NCBI RefSeq assembly: GCF_014700075.1
Contig: NZ_JACXBU010000005.1
Span: forward strand, 62,001 to 126,000
Direction of reading: 5' to 3'
Origin: Pseudomonas sp. JM0905a
Lineage (GTDB): Bacteria > Pseudomonadota > Gammaproteobacteria > Pseudomonadales > Pseudomonadaceae
Length of the DNA: 64,000 nt
Position numbers and translations under genes: made by a program. Of the stretch, positions 44,917 through 53,057 are shown one piece after another; within the stretch, counting starts at the first letter, position 1, and every line of letters starts with the position of its first letter. The notes under the pieces are model-generated. The model had not been told where the DNA came from. It did no database searches and was given only the letters and a program-made list of their open reading frames with translations.

Positions 44917-45624
44917 CTACTTGAGGTGGCGGCCGCCGTTGAGGGTCAGGGTCGTTCCGGTGACGTAGGAATTGTCCAGGAGATAGCGCAGGCCCTGGTA
45001 GACCACCTGCGGGCCGGGCTCGATGCCCAGCGCCGACTTGGCCAGGGTCTTCTTGCGGTAGGCGTCATCGTCTTCGGCATTGAACATCACAAGCGCCGGG
45101 GCGATGCCGTTGACCTTGATGTCTGGTGCGAAGCGCGCGGCGAAGGACAGCGTGAGGTTGTCCAGCCCGGCCTTGCTGGCGCAGTAGGCGACGCGTTTCT
45201 CGCTGCCCCGGCGCGCCACGTCGTCGCTCAGGTGGATGATGTCCGCGGGGCTGCTGCGGCGCAGCAGTTCCTCGCAATGCAGGTTGATCAGGTAGGGCGC
45301 CAGCATGTGCACGCTGAACATGCGCTGGAAAGCGTCGGCCTCGTGGCCGGGTGTTTCCGTCAGCCAGTCCGACGCGTTGTGGACGATGGCGCGCAGGCTG
45401 TCGGTGCAGCCCTTGAGCGCTTCGATGAAGGCGAGGATGCCGGCTTCGCTGGAAAAGTCCGCGGCGAGCGCCGTGGCGCCGCGTTCGCGCAGGTGCTTCA
45501 CGCCGTCGCGCTCGGTGCGGTAGCTGATGATCACTGGCTGGCCTTCGTCCAGCAGGCGTTCGGCACAGTAGAGACCGATGCGCTGGCTGGCGCCGGTGAT
45601 GAGGATTGGGGCGGGTCGGCTCAT
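44917..45624 (-). CDS. folM: Dihydromonapterin reductase
   Basis: 235 residues, short-chain dehydrogenase. The N-terminal [12 protein letters not shown] is the NADPH-binding loop, the catalytic Ser region [22 protein letters not shown] contains Tyr-x3-Lys as YCASK, and [10 protein letters not shown] replaces the usual PG motif, as in FolM and pteridine reductases. It reduces dihydromonapterin and dihydrofolate. It is the first gene of folM-folE-folX, with its own promoter at 45695-45720. Confidence 0.92.
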   Translation of the reverse strand: MSRPAPILITGASQRIGLYCAERLLDEGQPVIISYRTERDGVKHLRERGATALAADFSSEAGILAFIEALKGCTDSLRAIVHNASDWLTETPGHEADAFQRMFSVHMLAPYLINLHCEELLRRSSPADIIHLSDDVARRGSEKRVAYCASKAGLDNLTLSFAARFAPDIKVNGIAPALVMFNAEDDDAYRKKTLAKSALGIEPGPQVVYQGLRYLLDNSYVTGTTLTLNGGRHLK

Positions 45625-45694
45625 TGACGCCTCGAAGCGGGAGGTACTGAGGGCGATGGCCGGAAGGCGGTGCAGACGGCCTGATCTGCACCAC

Positions 45695-45720
45695 GTTATA
45701 CCAGGGGTGGGGCTTGTACA
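45695..45720 (-). promoter_or_regulatory. folM promoter with LitR-like TGTACA-N12-GGTATA box
   Basis: On the minus strand TGTACA (45715-45720) is followed by exactly 12 bases and GGTATA (45697-45702); TATAAC (45695-45700) forms an extended TGG-TATAAC -10. The arrangement differs at only one base from the T(G/A)TACA-N12-TGTA(C/T)A box I recall for LitR-family light-responsive promoters. An 8-base-arm hairpin (45669-45692) lies directly downstream in the leader. The box precedes folM-folE-folX. Confidence 0.6.
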
Positions 45721-45738
45721 AATTGCCGGTGGCTGGCC

Positions 45739-46308
45739 TCAGCGGGGTTGCACCGCCGCCGCGACGCGGACCGGGGAGGGACGGCTGGCCTGTAGCCAGG
45801 GTGCCAGCAGGCGAGTGGAAAGCGGGATGAACCAATAGGTCATCAGCGGCGTCAGCGCCAGGGTGCTGAGGAATATCCGCAGGGCCAGTGGCAGGTCGCC
45901 CAGCCAGCCGCCGAACAGCAGGTTGAAGGCCAGGGAAACGGGGAAGAAAGCCAGCCAGATGGCCACGCTTTGCTTCCAGCGCGGCGGCCGCTGCTCGGCC
46001 TTGCCGAACCAGGCGTCCAGGCCGAGGGCGCGATGCTCGTGGGGCTGCTCGAACAGCCCGCTGCCACGCTCCAGCCAGGCGCGGCGCGACGCGGAGTGCT
46101 CCCAAGCGGCCAGGGTCGGTTCGTCGGTGAAGCGGAAGATCATCTGGAACTCGTCGTCATCCGGCGGCGGTGCCAGCACGCCCGAGCCGAGGTATCCGGG
46201 AAAGTCGGCGGCCAGTTGCTCGCCTTCGCGCAGCCAGGCCATGAAGTCTTGGTAGCGCTCGCGGGCGACGCGGCGCGCCACCATCAGGGTGACGGGATCG
46301 GCAGACAT
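45739..46308 (-). CDS. Antibiotic-biosynthesis-monooxygenase domain protein with membrane tail
   Basis: 189 residues. The first half (MVARRVARERYQDFMAWL, then GYLGSGVLAPPPDDDEFQMIFRF) is a dimeric alpha-beta barrel ABM domain. The second half carries two hydrophobic segments (about 120-142 and 148-170), giving an ABM-plus-membrane architecture. Reaction unknown. ATG 46308 follows AAGGAGATACACG closely. It is on the same strand as, and upstream of, the fol genes but separated by a promoter. Confidence 0.85.
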   Translation of the reverse strand: MSADPVTLMVARRVARERYQDFMAWLREGEQLAADFPGYLGSGVLAPPPDDDEFQMIFRFTDEPTLAAWEHSASRRAWLERGSGLFEQPHEHRALGLDAWFGKAEQRPPRWKQSVAIWLAFFPVSLAFNLLFGGWLGDLPLALRIFLSTLALTPLMTYWFIPLSTRLLAPWLQASRPSPVRVAAAVQPR

Positions 46309-46543
46309 CGTGTATCTCCTTGCAACCGGGTGCCCGCCCGGATAGGGCCGGGGCACGTGACGCAGCGCCGGGGTGGTGGGCTGCGTTGAAACAGAGGCAA
46401 GGATTATTCCGGTTTTTCGCCAAAGCGCCAGCGGGAAGGATGACCGGCGGGTCGTCCCCGCGCCTGTCGCGGCCTTCGGTCGATTGGAATCCCCGCAACA
46501 AGGTTTAAACTGCGTGAATCTTTCCCCTGACGATTCCCACGCC

Positions 46544-47491
46544 ATGACCGAATCCGGTGCATCCATCGCCTCGGCCGCCCCGAAACAGGAAGAACTCTTC
46601 CCGATCCGGGAAGTTTCTCGCCTGACCGGGGTGAATCCGGTCACCCTGCGGGCCTGGGAGCGGCGTTACGGGCTGATCCAGCCGACCCGCACCGAAAGCG
46701 GCCACCGCCTGTATTCCATGGCCGATGTCGAGGCGGTGCGTAGCATCCTCGCCTGGATCGAGCGCGGCGTTTCAGTGAGCAAGGTGGGCAAGCTGCTGGC
46801 TCGCAGCGGTGCCGCCAGGATGCCGGTGGCACCTGTCCACCCGGATGCGGCCTCGGGGGAGTGGAACGAGCGGCGCGCCCAGGTGCGCAATGCCGTCGCC
46901 ACCCTGGACGAGGCCGAACTGGAACGGGTCTACGGCCAGGTGTTTTCCACTTATCCACTGCACGTGGCGTTCGCCGATGTGCTGATGCCGGTCTGGCAGT
47001 CACTGCTGTTGCGCCAGGACGAGTTCGGTCGCGGCAGCGAATGGGTGTTCTTCGACAGCTTCCTGCGCGCCCGCGTCCTGCAGCGTCTGCAACTGTCGCG
47101 CAATAACCAGCGGGAGCGGGTGCTGCTGGCCCCGTTGCCAGGGCAGGGGCGCGAGCTGGAGTTGCTGGTGGCCGGCCTGTTGCTGGGCAGCGGCGAGGTG
47201 GTGGTGAGCGTGCTCGGCCTGGGCCAGCCGCTGGCGGAACTGGAGCTGGTTTGCGGCAAGCTGCAACCCCAGGCGCTGGTGCTGTTCTCCAACCAGCCGC
47301 CAGCCGACGACCTCGGCCAGCAGCTCAACCGCTTGGCCCTGGGGCTGGACTGCCCCCTGGCACTGGCCGGCGAAACCGCCGATCTGATGAGTGAGGAACT
47401 GGACGGCACTCCCGTGGCCTGCCTGGGCAGTGAGGGGCGGCTGATGCAGCGGCGCCTGCGGCAGTTCCTGGCCGGGCACCTGGATACCTGA
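46544..47491 (+). CDS. MerR family regulator, class II LitR-like (B12-ligand lacking)
   Basis: 315 residues. The MerR HTH reads FPIREVSRLTGVNPVTLRAW and ERRYGLIQPTRTESGHRLYS. The C-terminal domain is B12-binding-like, but the CarH/LitR cobalamin-contacting W-x9-EH is WVFFDSFLRARV and the DxHxxG loop reads GQGRELEL, so the His ligand is absent. Light-sensing in the class II LitR (PplR-type) is done by a separate LOV protein, which lies adjacent at 47571-48017. ATG 46544 lacks a strong ribosome-binding site; a GTG at 46514 is an alternative. Confidence 0.85.
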   Translation: MTESGASIASAAPKQEELFPIREVSRLTGVNPVTLRAWERRYGLIQPTRTESGHRLYSMADVEAVRSILAWIERGVSVSKVGKLLARSGAARMPVAPVHPDAASGEWNERRAQVRNAVATLDEAELERVYGQVFSTYPLHVAFADVLMPVWQSLLLRQDEFGRGSEWVFFDSFLRARVLQRLQLSRNNQRERVLLAPLPGQGRELELLVAGLLLGSGEVVVSVLGLGQPLAELELVCGKLQPQALVLFSNQPPADDLGQQLNRLALGLDCPLALAGETADLMSEELDGTPVACLGSEGRLMQRRLRQFLAGHLDT

Positions 47492-47508
47492 AACGGCCGT
47501 TGTCCCGT

Positions 47509-47575
47509 TGTAGGAGCGAGCTCCGCTCGCGAAAGCTCTAATCAAAGCGCTTCGCGAGCAGAGCTCGCTCCTACG
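47509..47575. repeat. REP palindrome TGTAGGAGCGAGCTC...
   Basis: tgtaggagcgagctccgctc, then gcgaa, is mirrored by ttcgcgagcagagctcgctc, then ctacg. This is the typical Pseudomonas REP class (gtaggagcgagc). It lies between the convergent merR and LOV genes, and its right arm supplies the LOV stop codon. Confidence 0.8.
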
Positions 47576-48017
47576 CCTTTAGTCCTGCAAGTTCTGATCT
47601 GAGTGCCGCAACCTCCGCCTCCAGCTCGCGTACCCGCTGGCGGGCTTCCATCTGCTCGGTGACGTCTTTCTGGATGCCGATGAAATAGGTGAGCTGGTCC
47701 GACTCGTTGAATACCGGGGTGATGGACAGCTCGTTCCAGAACGCGCTGCCGTCCTTGCGGTAGTTGCGCAGGATCTGTCGGCACGGCTGGCCATTGCGGA
47801 TCGCCTGGCGGATGGCGGGGATGCCCAGCTGATTGCGGTCCGTGCCCTGGAGGAAACGGCAGTCCTGGTAGAGGATTTCGTCGCGGAGGTAGCCGGTGAG
47901 GCGCTCGAAGGAGGCGTTGGCGTAGATCAGGATGTTGTCTTCACCCTCTTGCTCGGCGACCACGATACCGTCGTTGGACGCGTCTATTACCAGTTGCAGC
48001 AGCTTGGCGTTGATCAT
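47571..48017 (-). CDS. Short LOV photoreceptor protein
   Basis: 148 residues. The LOV core includes ANASFERLTGYLRDEIL and the photoactive Cys53 in DCRFLQG, with NYRKDGSAFWNELSITP and YFIGIQKDVTEQ downstream, plus a C-terminal helical extension rich in Glu/Ala/Leu. It matches the PpSB1-LOV-type short LOV proteins of Pseudomonas, in which blue light forms an FMN-cysteinyl adduct. ATG 48017 is preceded by AGGAAC. The stop codon TAG lies in a REP element. It is adjacent to a LitR-like regulator, its likely partner. Confidence 0.9.
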   Translation of the reverse strand: MINAKLLQLVIDASNDGIVVAEQEGEDNILIYANASFERLTGYLRDEILYQDCRFLQGTDRNQLGIPAIRQAIRNGQPCRQILRNYRKDGSAFWNELSITPVFNESDQLTYFIGIQKDVTEQMEARQRVRELEAEVAALRSELAGLKA

Positions 48018-48122
48018 GTTCCTGGCTCTGTCCGACCTGACCGGAAGCAGTCTACGGCATCCTGCGGACCTCGCCAGTTGCGGCATAATGCGAGGCATTT
48101 CGCCCCTCAGTTCGGAGTCCTC

Positions 48123-48572
48123 ATGAAAGTCGCCATCCTGTCCGGCTCGGTGTACGGCACCGCCGAAGAAGTCGCCCGTCACGCGGAAAAGCTGCTCAAG
48201 GCCGCCGGCCTGGAGGCCAGCTACCTGCCCCGGGTGAGCCTGGACGACCTGATCGCCTTCGACCCCGAAGCGCTGCTCACCGTGACCGCCACCACCGGCA
48301 TGGGCGAGCTGCCGGATAACCTGCTGCCGCTGTACGCCGAGCTGCGCGACCGCCTGCCCAACTGGCGCGGCCGTTCCGGCGCCATCCTCGCCCTGGGGGA
48401 TTCCAGCTACGACGTGTTCTGCGGCGGCGGCGAACTGATGCGCGAGCTCTATGCCGAGCTCGGCCTGCGCGAAGTGGTGGAGATGCAGCGCCTGGACGCC
48501 AGCGAAACCGTCACCCCGGAACTGGATGCCGAGCCCTGGCTGAACGCCGTTATCGCCGCGCTGAAAGCCTGA
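48123..48572 (+). CDS. Flavodoxin (MioC-like)
   Basis: 149 residues. The FMN phosphate loop SGSVYGTAEEVA and the later ALGDSSYDVFCGGGE are typical of flavodoxins, with TATTGMGELPD giving the second FMN-contact loop. It is an electron carrier in the cytosol. It is divergent from the LOV gene with 105 bases between, and co-located with a flavin photoreceptor, although a functional link is not shown. Its stop overlaps the next start (TGATG). Confidence 0.9.
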   Translation: MKVAILSGSVYGTAEEVARHAEKLLKAAGLEASYLPRVSLDDLIAFDPEALLTVTATTGMGELPDNLLPLYAELRDRLPNWRGRSGAILALGDSSYDVFCGGGELMRELYAELGLREVVEMQRLDASETVTPELDAEPWLNAVIAALKA

Positions 48573-49030
48573 TGCACCCGCGCGCCGAATTCCTCATCCG
48601 CGAACTGCAACTGGAGCCGCACCCTGAAGGCGGCTTCTATCGCCGGGTGTTCGAATCGGCCACCCAACTGCCGGGTGGCCGCGCCGCGTCGTCGTCCATC
48701 TTCTTCCTGTTGCCGCAGGGTGGCGTGAGCCGCTGGCACCGGGTGGATGCCGACGAGGCCTGGCACTTCTACGAAGGCGACCCGCTGGAACTGCTGGTTG
48801 CCGAATCGCCCGCCGAGGTGCGCCGGGAAGTCCTTGGCGTGGTGGCGGAGGGCAGCCTGCCCCAGCGCACCGTACCCGCCCACGCCTGGCAAGCGGCCCG
48901 TTGCCTGGGGGCCTATACCCTGGTGGGCTGCAACGTGGCGCCCGGCTTCGAATTCGCCGGCTTTCGCCTGTTGTCCGACGACCCGCAGGCGCAGCGGGAA
49001 TGGCCATTGCTGGATCGCGAACTGATCTGA
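48572..49030 (+). CDS. Cupin family protein (DUF985)
   Basis: 152 residues. The N-terminus LIRELQLEPHPEGGFYRR and the block WHRVDADEAWHFYEGDPLEL are the DUF985/cupin_5 signatures with metal-binding His and Glu. LVGCNVAPGFEFAGF closes the beta-barrel. Function is unknown. It starts in the flavodoxin stop (TGATG), so translational coupling is likely. Confidence 0.88.
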   Translation: MHPRAEFLIRELQLEPHPEGGFYRRVFESATQLPGGRAASSSIFFLLPQGGVSRWHRVDADEAWHFYEGDPLELLVAESPAEVRREVLGVVAEGSLPQRTVPAHAWQAARCLGAYTLVGCNVAPGFEFAGFRLLSDDPQAQREWPLLDRELI

Positions 49031-49046
49031 TCCTGCATTGCATTCC

Positions 49047-49144
49047 TGTAGGGGCGAATTCATTCGCCATGGGCAGCGTAGCTGCCCCAATTGGCCTTGA
49101 AGGGCAGACCTTCGGCCTGCTTGGCGAATGAATTCGCCCCTACA
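49047..49144. repeat. REP pair, 22-base perfect inverted arms
   Basis: Arms 49047-49068 and 49123-49144 are perfect inverted copies of tgtaggggcgaattcattcg plus cc. The middle includes gcagaccttcggcctgcttg as at 30331-30428. It lies between the cupin gene and the convergent LysR gene, whose stop codon it provides. Confidence 0.8.
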
Positions 49145-50042
49145 AGACCTCTTCATCTCGTCCCAACGGCGAATACTCCCGCAATAACTCCAACCAGGCC
49201 TGCGCCGCCCGCGACAGGTAGGCACCGCGCCGCCAGACGAAGGCGATGTCCCAGTGCAGGTCGGGGTCGCGCAGCGGCACCAGGCGTAGGCCGGGGCGTT
49301 GCAGCGGGCGGGCGACGATGCGCGGCAGCAGCACCACGCCCTGGCCGGCGGCCACCAGCGCGGCGAGGAAGTCCGCCTGGCCGCTGCGGCCCACTTCGCG
49401 CGGGGTGAAGCCGACCTGCCGGCACGCCTGCAGCAGACGGTCGTTGAGGGTGAAGCTCTGCTGGTAGAGCAGGAAGGGCGAGTCGGCCAGTTGTGCGAGC
49501 GCGAGGCTCTCTTCGCCTGCCAGGGGATGGTCCTCGGGCACGAGGATATCCAGCGGCTCGTTGCAGAAGGGCTGGTAGTCCAGCGCGGGGTCGTTGGGTG
49601 TGAGGCTGCCACCCAGCTCCAGTTCACCCTGGAGCAACGCCTCTTCCATCAGCTTGCTGCCGCCCTCGAACAGCCGCACCACGATGTTCGGATAGCGCCG
49701 CCGGTACTGGGCGAACAGCTCGGCGAAGAGCACCTCGCCGCCCAGCAGCGGCAGTCCCAGGCGCAACTCGCCACGGCGCAGTTGGCTGAGATCGTCCAGT
49801 TCGCTGTGCAGGTCCTGGCGCTGGCGCAGCATGTCCTCGGCGTGGCGCAGCACCACCGCGCCGGCGTCGGTCAGGCGCAGGTGCGGGCCGCTGCGCTCCA
49901 GCAACTGCACGCCCAGGCGCTGTTCCAGCTGGGCCACCTGCTTGCTGATGGTGGACTGGGTGGCGTGCAGGGTTTTGCCGGCCTGGGTGAAGCCACCCTG
50001 GCGGACCACCTCGACGAAGCTGCGTAACTGGCGGAATTCCAT
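49140..50042 (-). CDS. LysR family transcriptional regulator
   Basis: 300 residues. The HTH MEFRQLRSFVEVVRQGGFTQ then TQSTISKQVAQLEQRLGVQL is classic LysR, with a C-terminal effector domain. It is divergent from the cidA-lrgB pair and thus resembles CidR-type regulators that respond to acetate-type or other effectors and control the holin-like operon. ATG 50042 has GGAA upstream. Its TAG stop falls within a REP element at the edge of the repeat. Confidence 0.88.
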   Translation of the reverse strand: MEFRQLRSFVEVVRQGGFTQAGKTLHATQSTISKQVAQLEQRLGVQLLERSGPHLRLTDAGAVVLRHAEDMLRQRQDLHSELDDLSQLRRGELRLGLPLLGGEVLFAELFAQYRRRYPNIVVRLFEGGSKLMEEALLQGELELGGSLTPNDPALDYQPFCNEPLDILVPEDHPLAGEESLALAQLADSPFLLYQQSFTLNDRLLQACRQVGFTPREVGRSGQADFLAALVAAGQGVVLLPRIVARPLQRPGLRLVPLRDPDLHWDIAFVWRRGAYLSRAAQAWLELLREYSPLGRDEEVL

Positions 50043-50138
50043 GGCTATTCCAATCTCGAATGGCTGCAAGTCGAACAATTCGCTTTTGGGATGATAGGCG
50101 CGGACCTAAGCTGGCCACCAGTACCGAGGGTCACCGCC

Positions 50139-50525
50139 ATGAACCGTTCCCGCCTGCTCCATTTCAGCCGTCTCGCCGCCGAACTCGTTGCCCTGGTCGG
50201 CCTCTATGCCCTGGGCTGCAAACTCGCGGCGGTGCTGGGTTGGCCGATTCCCGGCGGCGTGATCGGCCTTGGCCTGCTGCTGGCTGCCTTCGCCAGCGGC
50301 TGGGTGAAACCGGCGGCGCTGCAACTGGGAGCCGGCCTGCTGATGGCCGAGATGCTGCTGTTCTTCATCCCGGCGCTGATGAGCCTGCTGGACTACGGCG
50401 CGCTCCTGCGCGAGGACGGCGTGCGCATCCTGGTGGTGATCGGCGCCAGCACCCTGCTGGTGATGTTGGCCACTGCACTGACCGTGGAAGCTGTGTGCCG
50501 CTGGAGGATGCGCCATGAACATTGA
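50139..50525 (+). CDS. CidA/LrgA family holin-like protein
   Basis: 128 residues with about four hydrophobic segments. Core IPGGVIGLGLLLAAF with the PG-V(I/L)G motif and FIPALMSLLDYG are typical of CidA/LrgA. These inner-membrane proteins are implicated in programmed cell lysis, murein hydrolase export or pyruvate-type transport. The ATG at 50139 is the natural start. The lrgB-type gene overlaps by 11 bases, so they form a complex. Confidence 0.88.
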   Translation: MNRSRLLHFSRLAAELVALVGLYALGCKLAAVLGWPIPGGVIGLGLLLAAFASGWVKPAALQLGAGLLMAEMLLFFIPALMSLLDYGALLREDGVRILVVIGASTLLVMLATALTVEAVCRWRMRHEH

Positions 50526-51201
50526 GCCCATGTCCTGGTTCTGGCTGGCGCTGACCCTGGCCGGCTACCTGGCCAGCCGCTGGATGTACCGGCGCACTGG
50601 CCGCTACCTGCTGTCGCCGCTGATCTTCGTGCCCGCGCTGCTGCTGGCAGTTGCGGTGCCGCTGCATACCGCCTATGCCGAATACGCCGGGGCGACCCAC
50701 TGGCTGATGCTGCTGCTGGGCCCGGCCACCGTGGCTTTTGCCGTGCCCATCTGGCAGCAGCGCGCCTTGCTCGCCCGCCACTGGCCGGCACTGATGCTGG
50801 GCATGCTGGCCGGCAGTGGCGTGGCCATCGCCAGCTCCTGGGGCCTGGCCAATGCGCTGGCGTTGGAGTCCCAGGTGAGCCTGTCGTTGGTGCCGCGTTC
50901 CATCACCACACCCTTCGCCATGCCGCTCGCCCAGGACCTCGGCGGCGTGCCCGAACTGACGGCGGTTTTCGTCATGCTCACCGGCGTGTTCGGCGCTGTC
51001 GCCGGTGGCCTGCTGATCCGCTGGCTGCCCCTGAAGAGCGCCCTGGCCCGTGGCGCGCTGTTCGGCGTCGGCGCCCATGGCGCGGGTGTCAGCCGGGCCC
51101 AGGAAGTGGGCCGCGAAGAGGGCACGGTGGCCGGTCTGGTGATGGTGCTGATGGGCCTGCTCAACCTCTTCGCCGCACCGCTGGTCGCCGCGCTGATCTG
51201 A
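50515..51201 (+). CDS. LrgB/CidB family membrane protein
   Basis: 228 residues, about seven hydrophobic segments. LLGPATVAFAVPIW and SLVPRSITTPFAMPLAQDLGG, followed by FGVGAHGAGVSRAQE, are LrgB/CidB hallmarks. It is the partner of the 50139-50525 holin-like protein and is translationally coupled to it (11-base overlap). Both are likely under the divergent LysR gene. Confidence 0.9.
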   Translation: MNIEPMSWFWLALTLAGYLASRWMYRRTGRYLLSPLIFVPALLLAVAVPLHTAYAEYAGATHWLMLLLGPATVAFAVPIWQQRALLARHWPALMLGMLAGSGVAIASSWGLANALALESQVSLSLVPRSITTPFAMPLAQDLGGVPELTAVFVMLTGVFGAVAGGLLIRWLPLKSALARGALFGVGAHGAGVSRAQEVGREEGTVAGLVMVLMGLLNLFAAPLVAALI

Positions 51202-51295
51202 CTCGCAAGGCCATTAAGCTGGCTGCCAAGGCGACTATCGCCCTGGCGGCCCATGGCTAGACTCGTCGCACATACAACAACAACGAGGTTCCGCC

Positions 51296-52078
51296 ATGAC
51301 CGCCGCTCAAGCCCTCCCGTCGCTCAACCTCAAGGACAAGGTGTCCGCCGCCGAATGGCAGACCCGCGTCGACCTGGCCGCCTGCTACCGCCTGATCGCC
51401 CTGTATGGCTGGGACGACCTGATCTTCACCCACATTTCCGCCAAGGTTCCCGGCACCGAAGATTTCCTGATCAACCCCTACGGGCTGATGTTCCACGAGA
51501 TCACCGCGTCGAGCCTGGTGAAGATCGACCTGGCCGGCAACAAGCTGATGGACAGCCCGTACGACATCAACCCGGCCGGCTACACCATCCACAGCGCGGT
51601 TCACGAGGTACGCCCGGACGTGGGCTGCGTGCTGCATATCCACACCTCGGCCGGCATCGCCGTATCCGCGCAGAAGAACGGCCTGCTGCCGCTGTCCCAG
51701 CAGTCGCTGTTCGTGCTCGCCAGCCTGGCCTACCACGGCTACGAAGGCGTGGCCTTGCACCACGAGGAAAAGGCCCGCCTGCAAGCCGATCTCGGCCAGG
51801 CCAACTTCATGATCCTGCCCAACCACGGCCTGCTCACCGCCTTCGGCAGCATCGCCGACGCCTTCCTCGGCATGTTCACCATGCAGCGCGCCTGCGAGAT
51901 CCAGGTAATGGCTCAGGCCGGTGGCGGCGAACTTATCCACATCCCGCAGCAGATCCTCGACGGTGCCCGGGCGATGATCGCCGGCGTAATGAAAACCTCC
52001 ACCGGCATGGGCGGTGCGCTGCCGTGGCCGGCGCTGCTGCGCAAGCTCGACCAGCAAATGCCCGGGTACGACCAGTGA
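51296..52078 (+). CDS. Class II aldolase/adducin family protein
   Basis: 260 residues. Zinc-ligand motifs are HIHTSAG (HxH) about 114-118 and NHGLLTAFG (about 185) as in fuculose-1-phosphate aldolase/adducin folds. GWDDLIFTHISAKVPG is the N-terminal conserved segment. The aldol substrate is unknown. GAGG precedes the ATG. Its TGA overlaps the next gene's GTG (GTGA), so the two are translationally coupled. Confidence 0.87.
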   Translation: MTAAQALPSLNLKDKVSAAEWQTRVDLAACYRLIALYGWDDLIFTHISAKVPGTEDFLINPYGLMFHEITASSLVKIDLAGNKLMDSPYDINPAGYTIHSAVHEVRPDVGCVLHIHTSAGIAVSAQKNGLLPLSQQSLFVLASLAYHGYEGVALHHEEKARLQADLGQANFMILPNHGLLTAFGSIADAFLGMFTMQRACEIQVMAQAGGGELIHIPQQILDGARAMIAGVMKTSTGMGGALPWPALLRKLDQQMPGYDQ

Positions 52079-52950
52079 CGGCGCTGGCCGGCATTCCCCT
52101 GGGCGACTGGCGCGCCCAGGCAAAGGATATGGACTTCCGTGGCCTGCGCGTCCGCTACTGGACGGCGGGAGAGGGCGAGCCGCTGCTGCTGATCCACGGC
52201 TTTCCCACCGCCTCCTGGGACTGGCACTACCTCTGGCAGCCCCTGGCCCGGCGTTTTCGCGTCATCGCCTGCGACATGCTGGGCTTCGGTTACTCGGCCA
52301 AGCCGCGCGGCCATGACTACCGGCTGCTGGAGCAGGCGGACCTGAAGCAGGCGCTGCTCGCTCACCTTGGCGTGGAGGGGCCGGTCCACGTGCTGGCCCA
52401 CGACTACGGTGACAGCGTTGCCCAGGAGTTGCTGGCGCGGCATCACGAAGGGCGCTTCACGCTGGCCAGCTGCGTCTTCCTCAACGGCGGTCTGTTCCCG
52501 GAAACCCACCGTCCGGTGCTGGTGCAGAAGCTGCTGCTGAGCCCGCTCGGTGGCCTGGTCGGGCGGCTGTTTTCGCGACGCAAGCTGGCCGCCAGCTTCG
52601 CCCAGGTGTTCGGCCCCGACACCCAGCCCAGCGACCGGGAACTGGACGACTTCTGGCAATTGATCGCCGAGCAGGACGGCCCCGCCGTCATGCACCGGCT
52701 GATCCACTACATTCCCGAACGGCGCCAGCAGCGCGACCGCTGGGTGGCCGCGATGCAAAAGGGCGGGGTGCCGTTGCGGGTGATCGACGGGGCGGTGGAC
52801 CCCATCTCCGGCGTCCACATGGTGGCGCGCTACCGCGAGCTGATCCCTGATGCGGACACCGTCCTCCTCGAAGGCATCGGTCACTATCCACAGACCGAAG
52901 CGCCGGAGCAGGTGCTGGAGCATTACCTGGCTTTTCAGGACCGGCTCTGA
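52075..52950 (+). CDS. Alpha/beta hydrolase, MEST/epoxide-hydrolase type
   Basis: 291 residues from a GTG at 52075 that overlaps the aldolase stop. The oxyanion segment IHGFPTASWDWHYLW and nucleophile elbow LAHDYGDSVAQELLAR, in which Asp replaces Ser, match the eukaryotic MEST and haloalkane-dehalogenase/epoxide-hydrolase branch. Acid DPISG and His GIGHYPQTE complete the triad. It may act on epoxides or halides; direct evidence is lacking. ATG 52129 is an alternative start. Confidence 0.87.
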   Translation: MTALAGIPLGDWRAQAKDMDFRGLRVRYWTAGEGEPLLLIHGFPTASWDWHYLWQPLARRFRVIACDMLGFGYSAKPRGHDYRLLEQADLKQALLAHLGVEGPVHVLAHDYGDSVAQELLARHHEGRFTLASCVFLNGGLFPETHRPVLVQKLLLSPLGGLVGRLFSRRKLAASFAQVFGPDTQPSDRELDDFWQLIAEQDGPAVMHRLIHYIPERRQQRDRWVAAMQKGGVPLRVIDGAVDPISGVHMVARYRELIPDADTVLLEGIGHYPQTEAPEQVLEHYLAFQDRL

Positions 52951-53057
52951 CAACGGAATCGGATCATTCCTAGACCGCCTCCACGGGGCGTGGCACTAGT
53001 ATCCGGACCTCCCTGAACCGCCGGGCAGAAACTGCCCGGCAGCATCGAGGTCCACTC

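Noticed and set aside
51253-52074. Plus-strand frame upstream of the MEST-like hydrolase, giving a 565-residue protein
   Set aside because: The first 274 codons run out of frame through the class II aldolase gene and are rich in Arg/Gly/Pro, so the hydrolase must start at 52075 or later.
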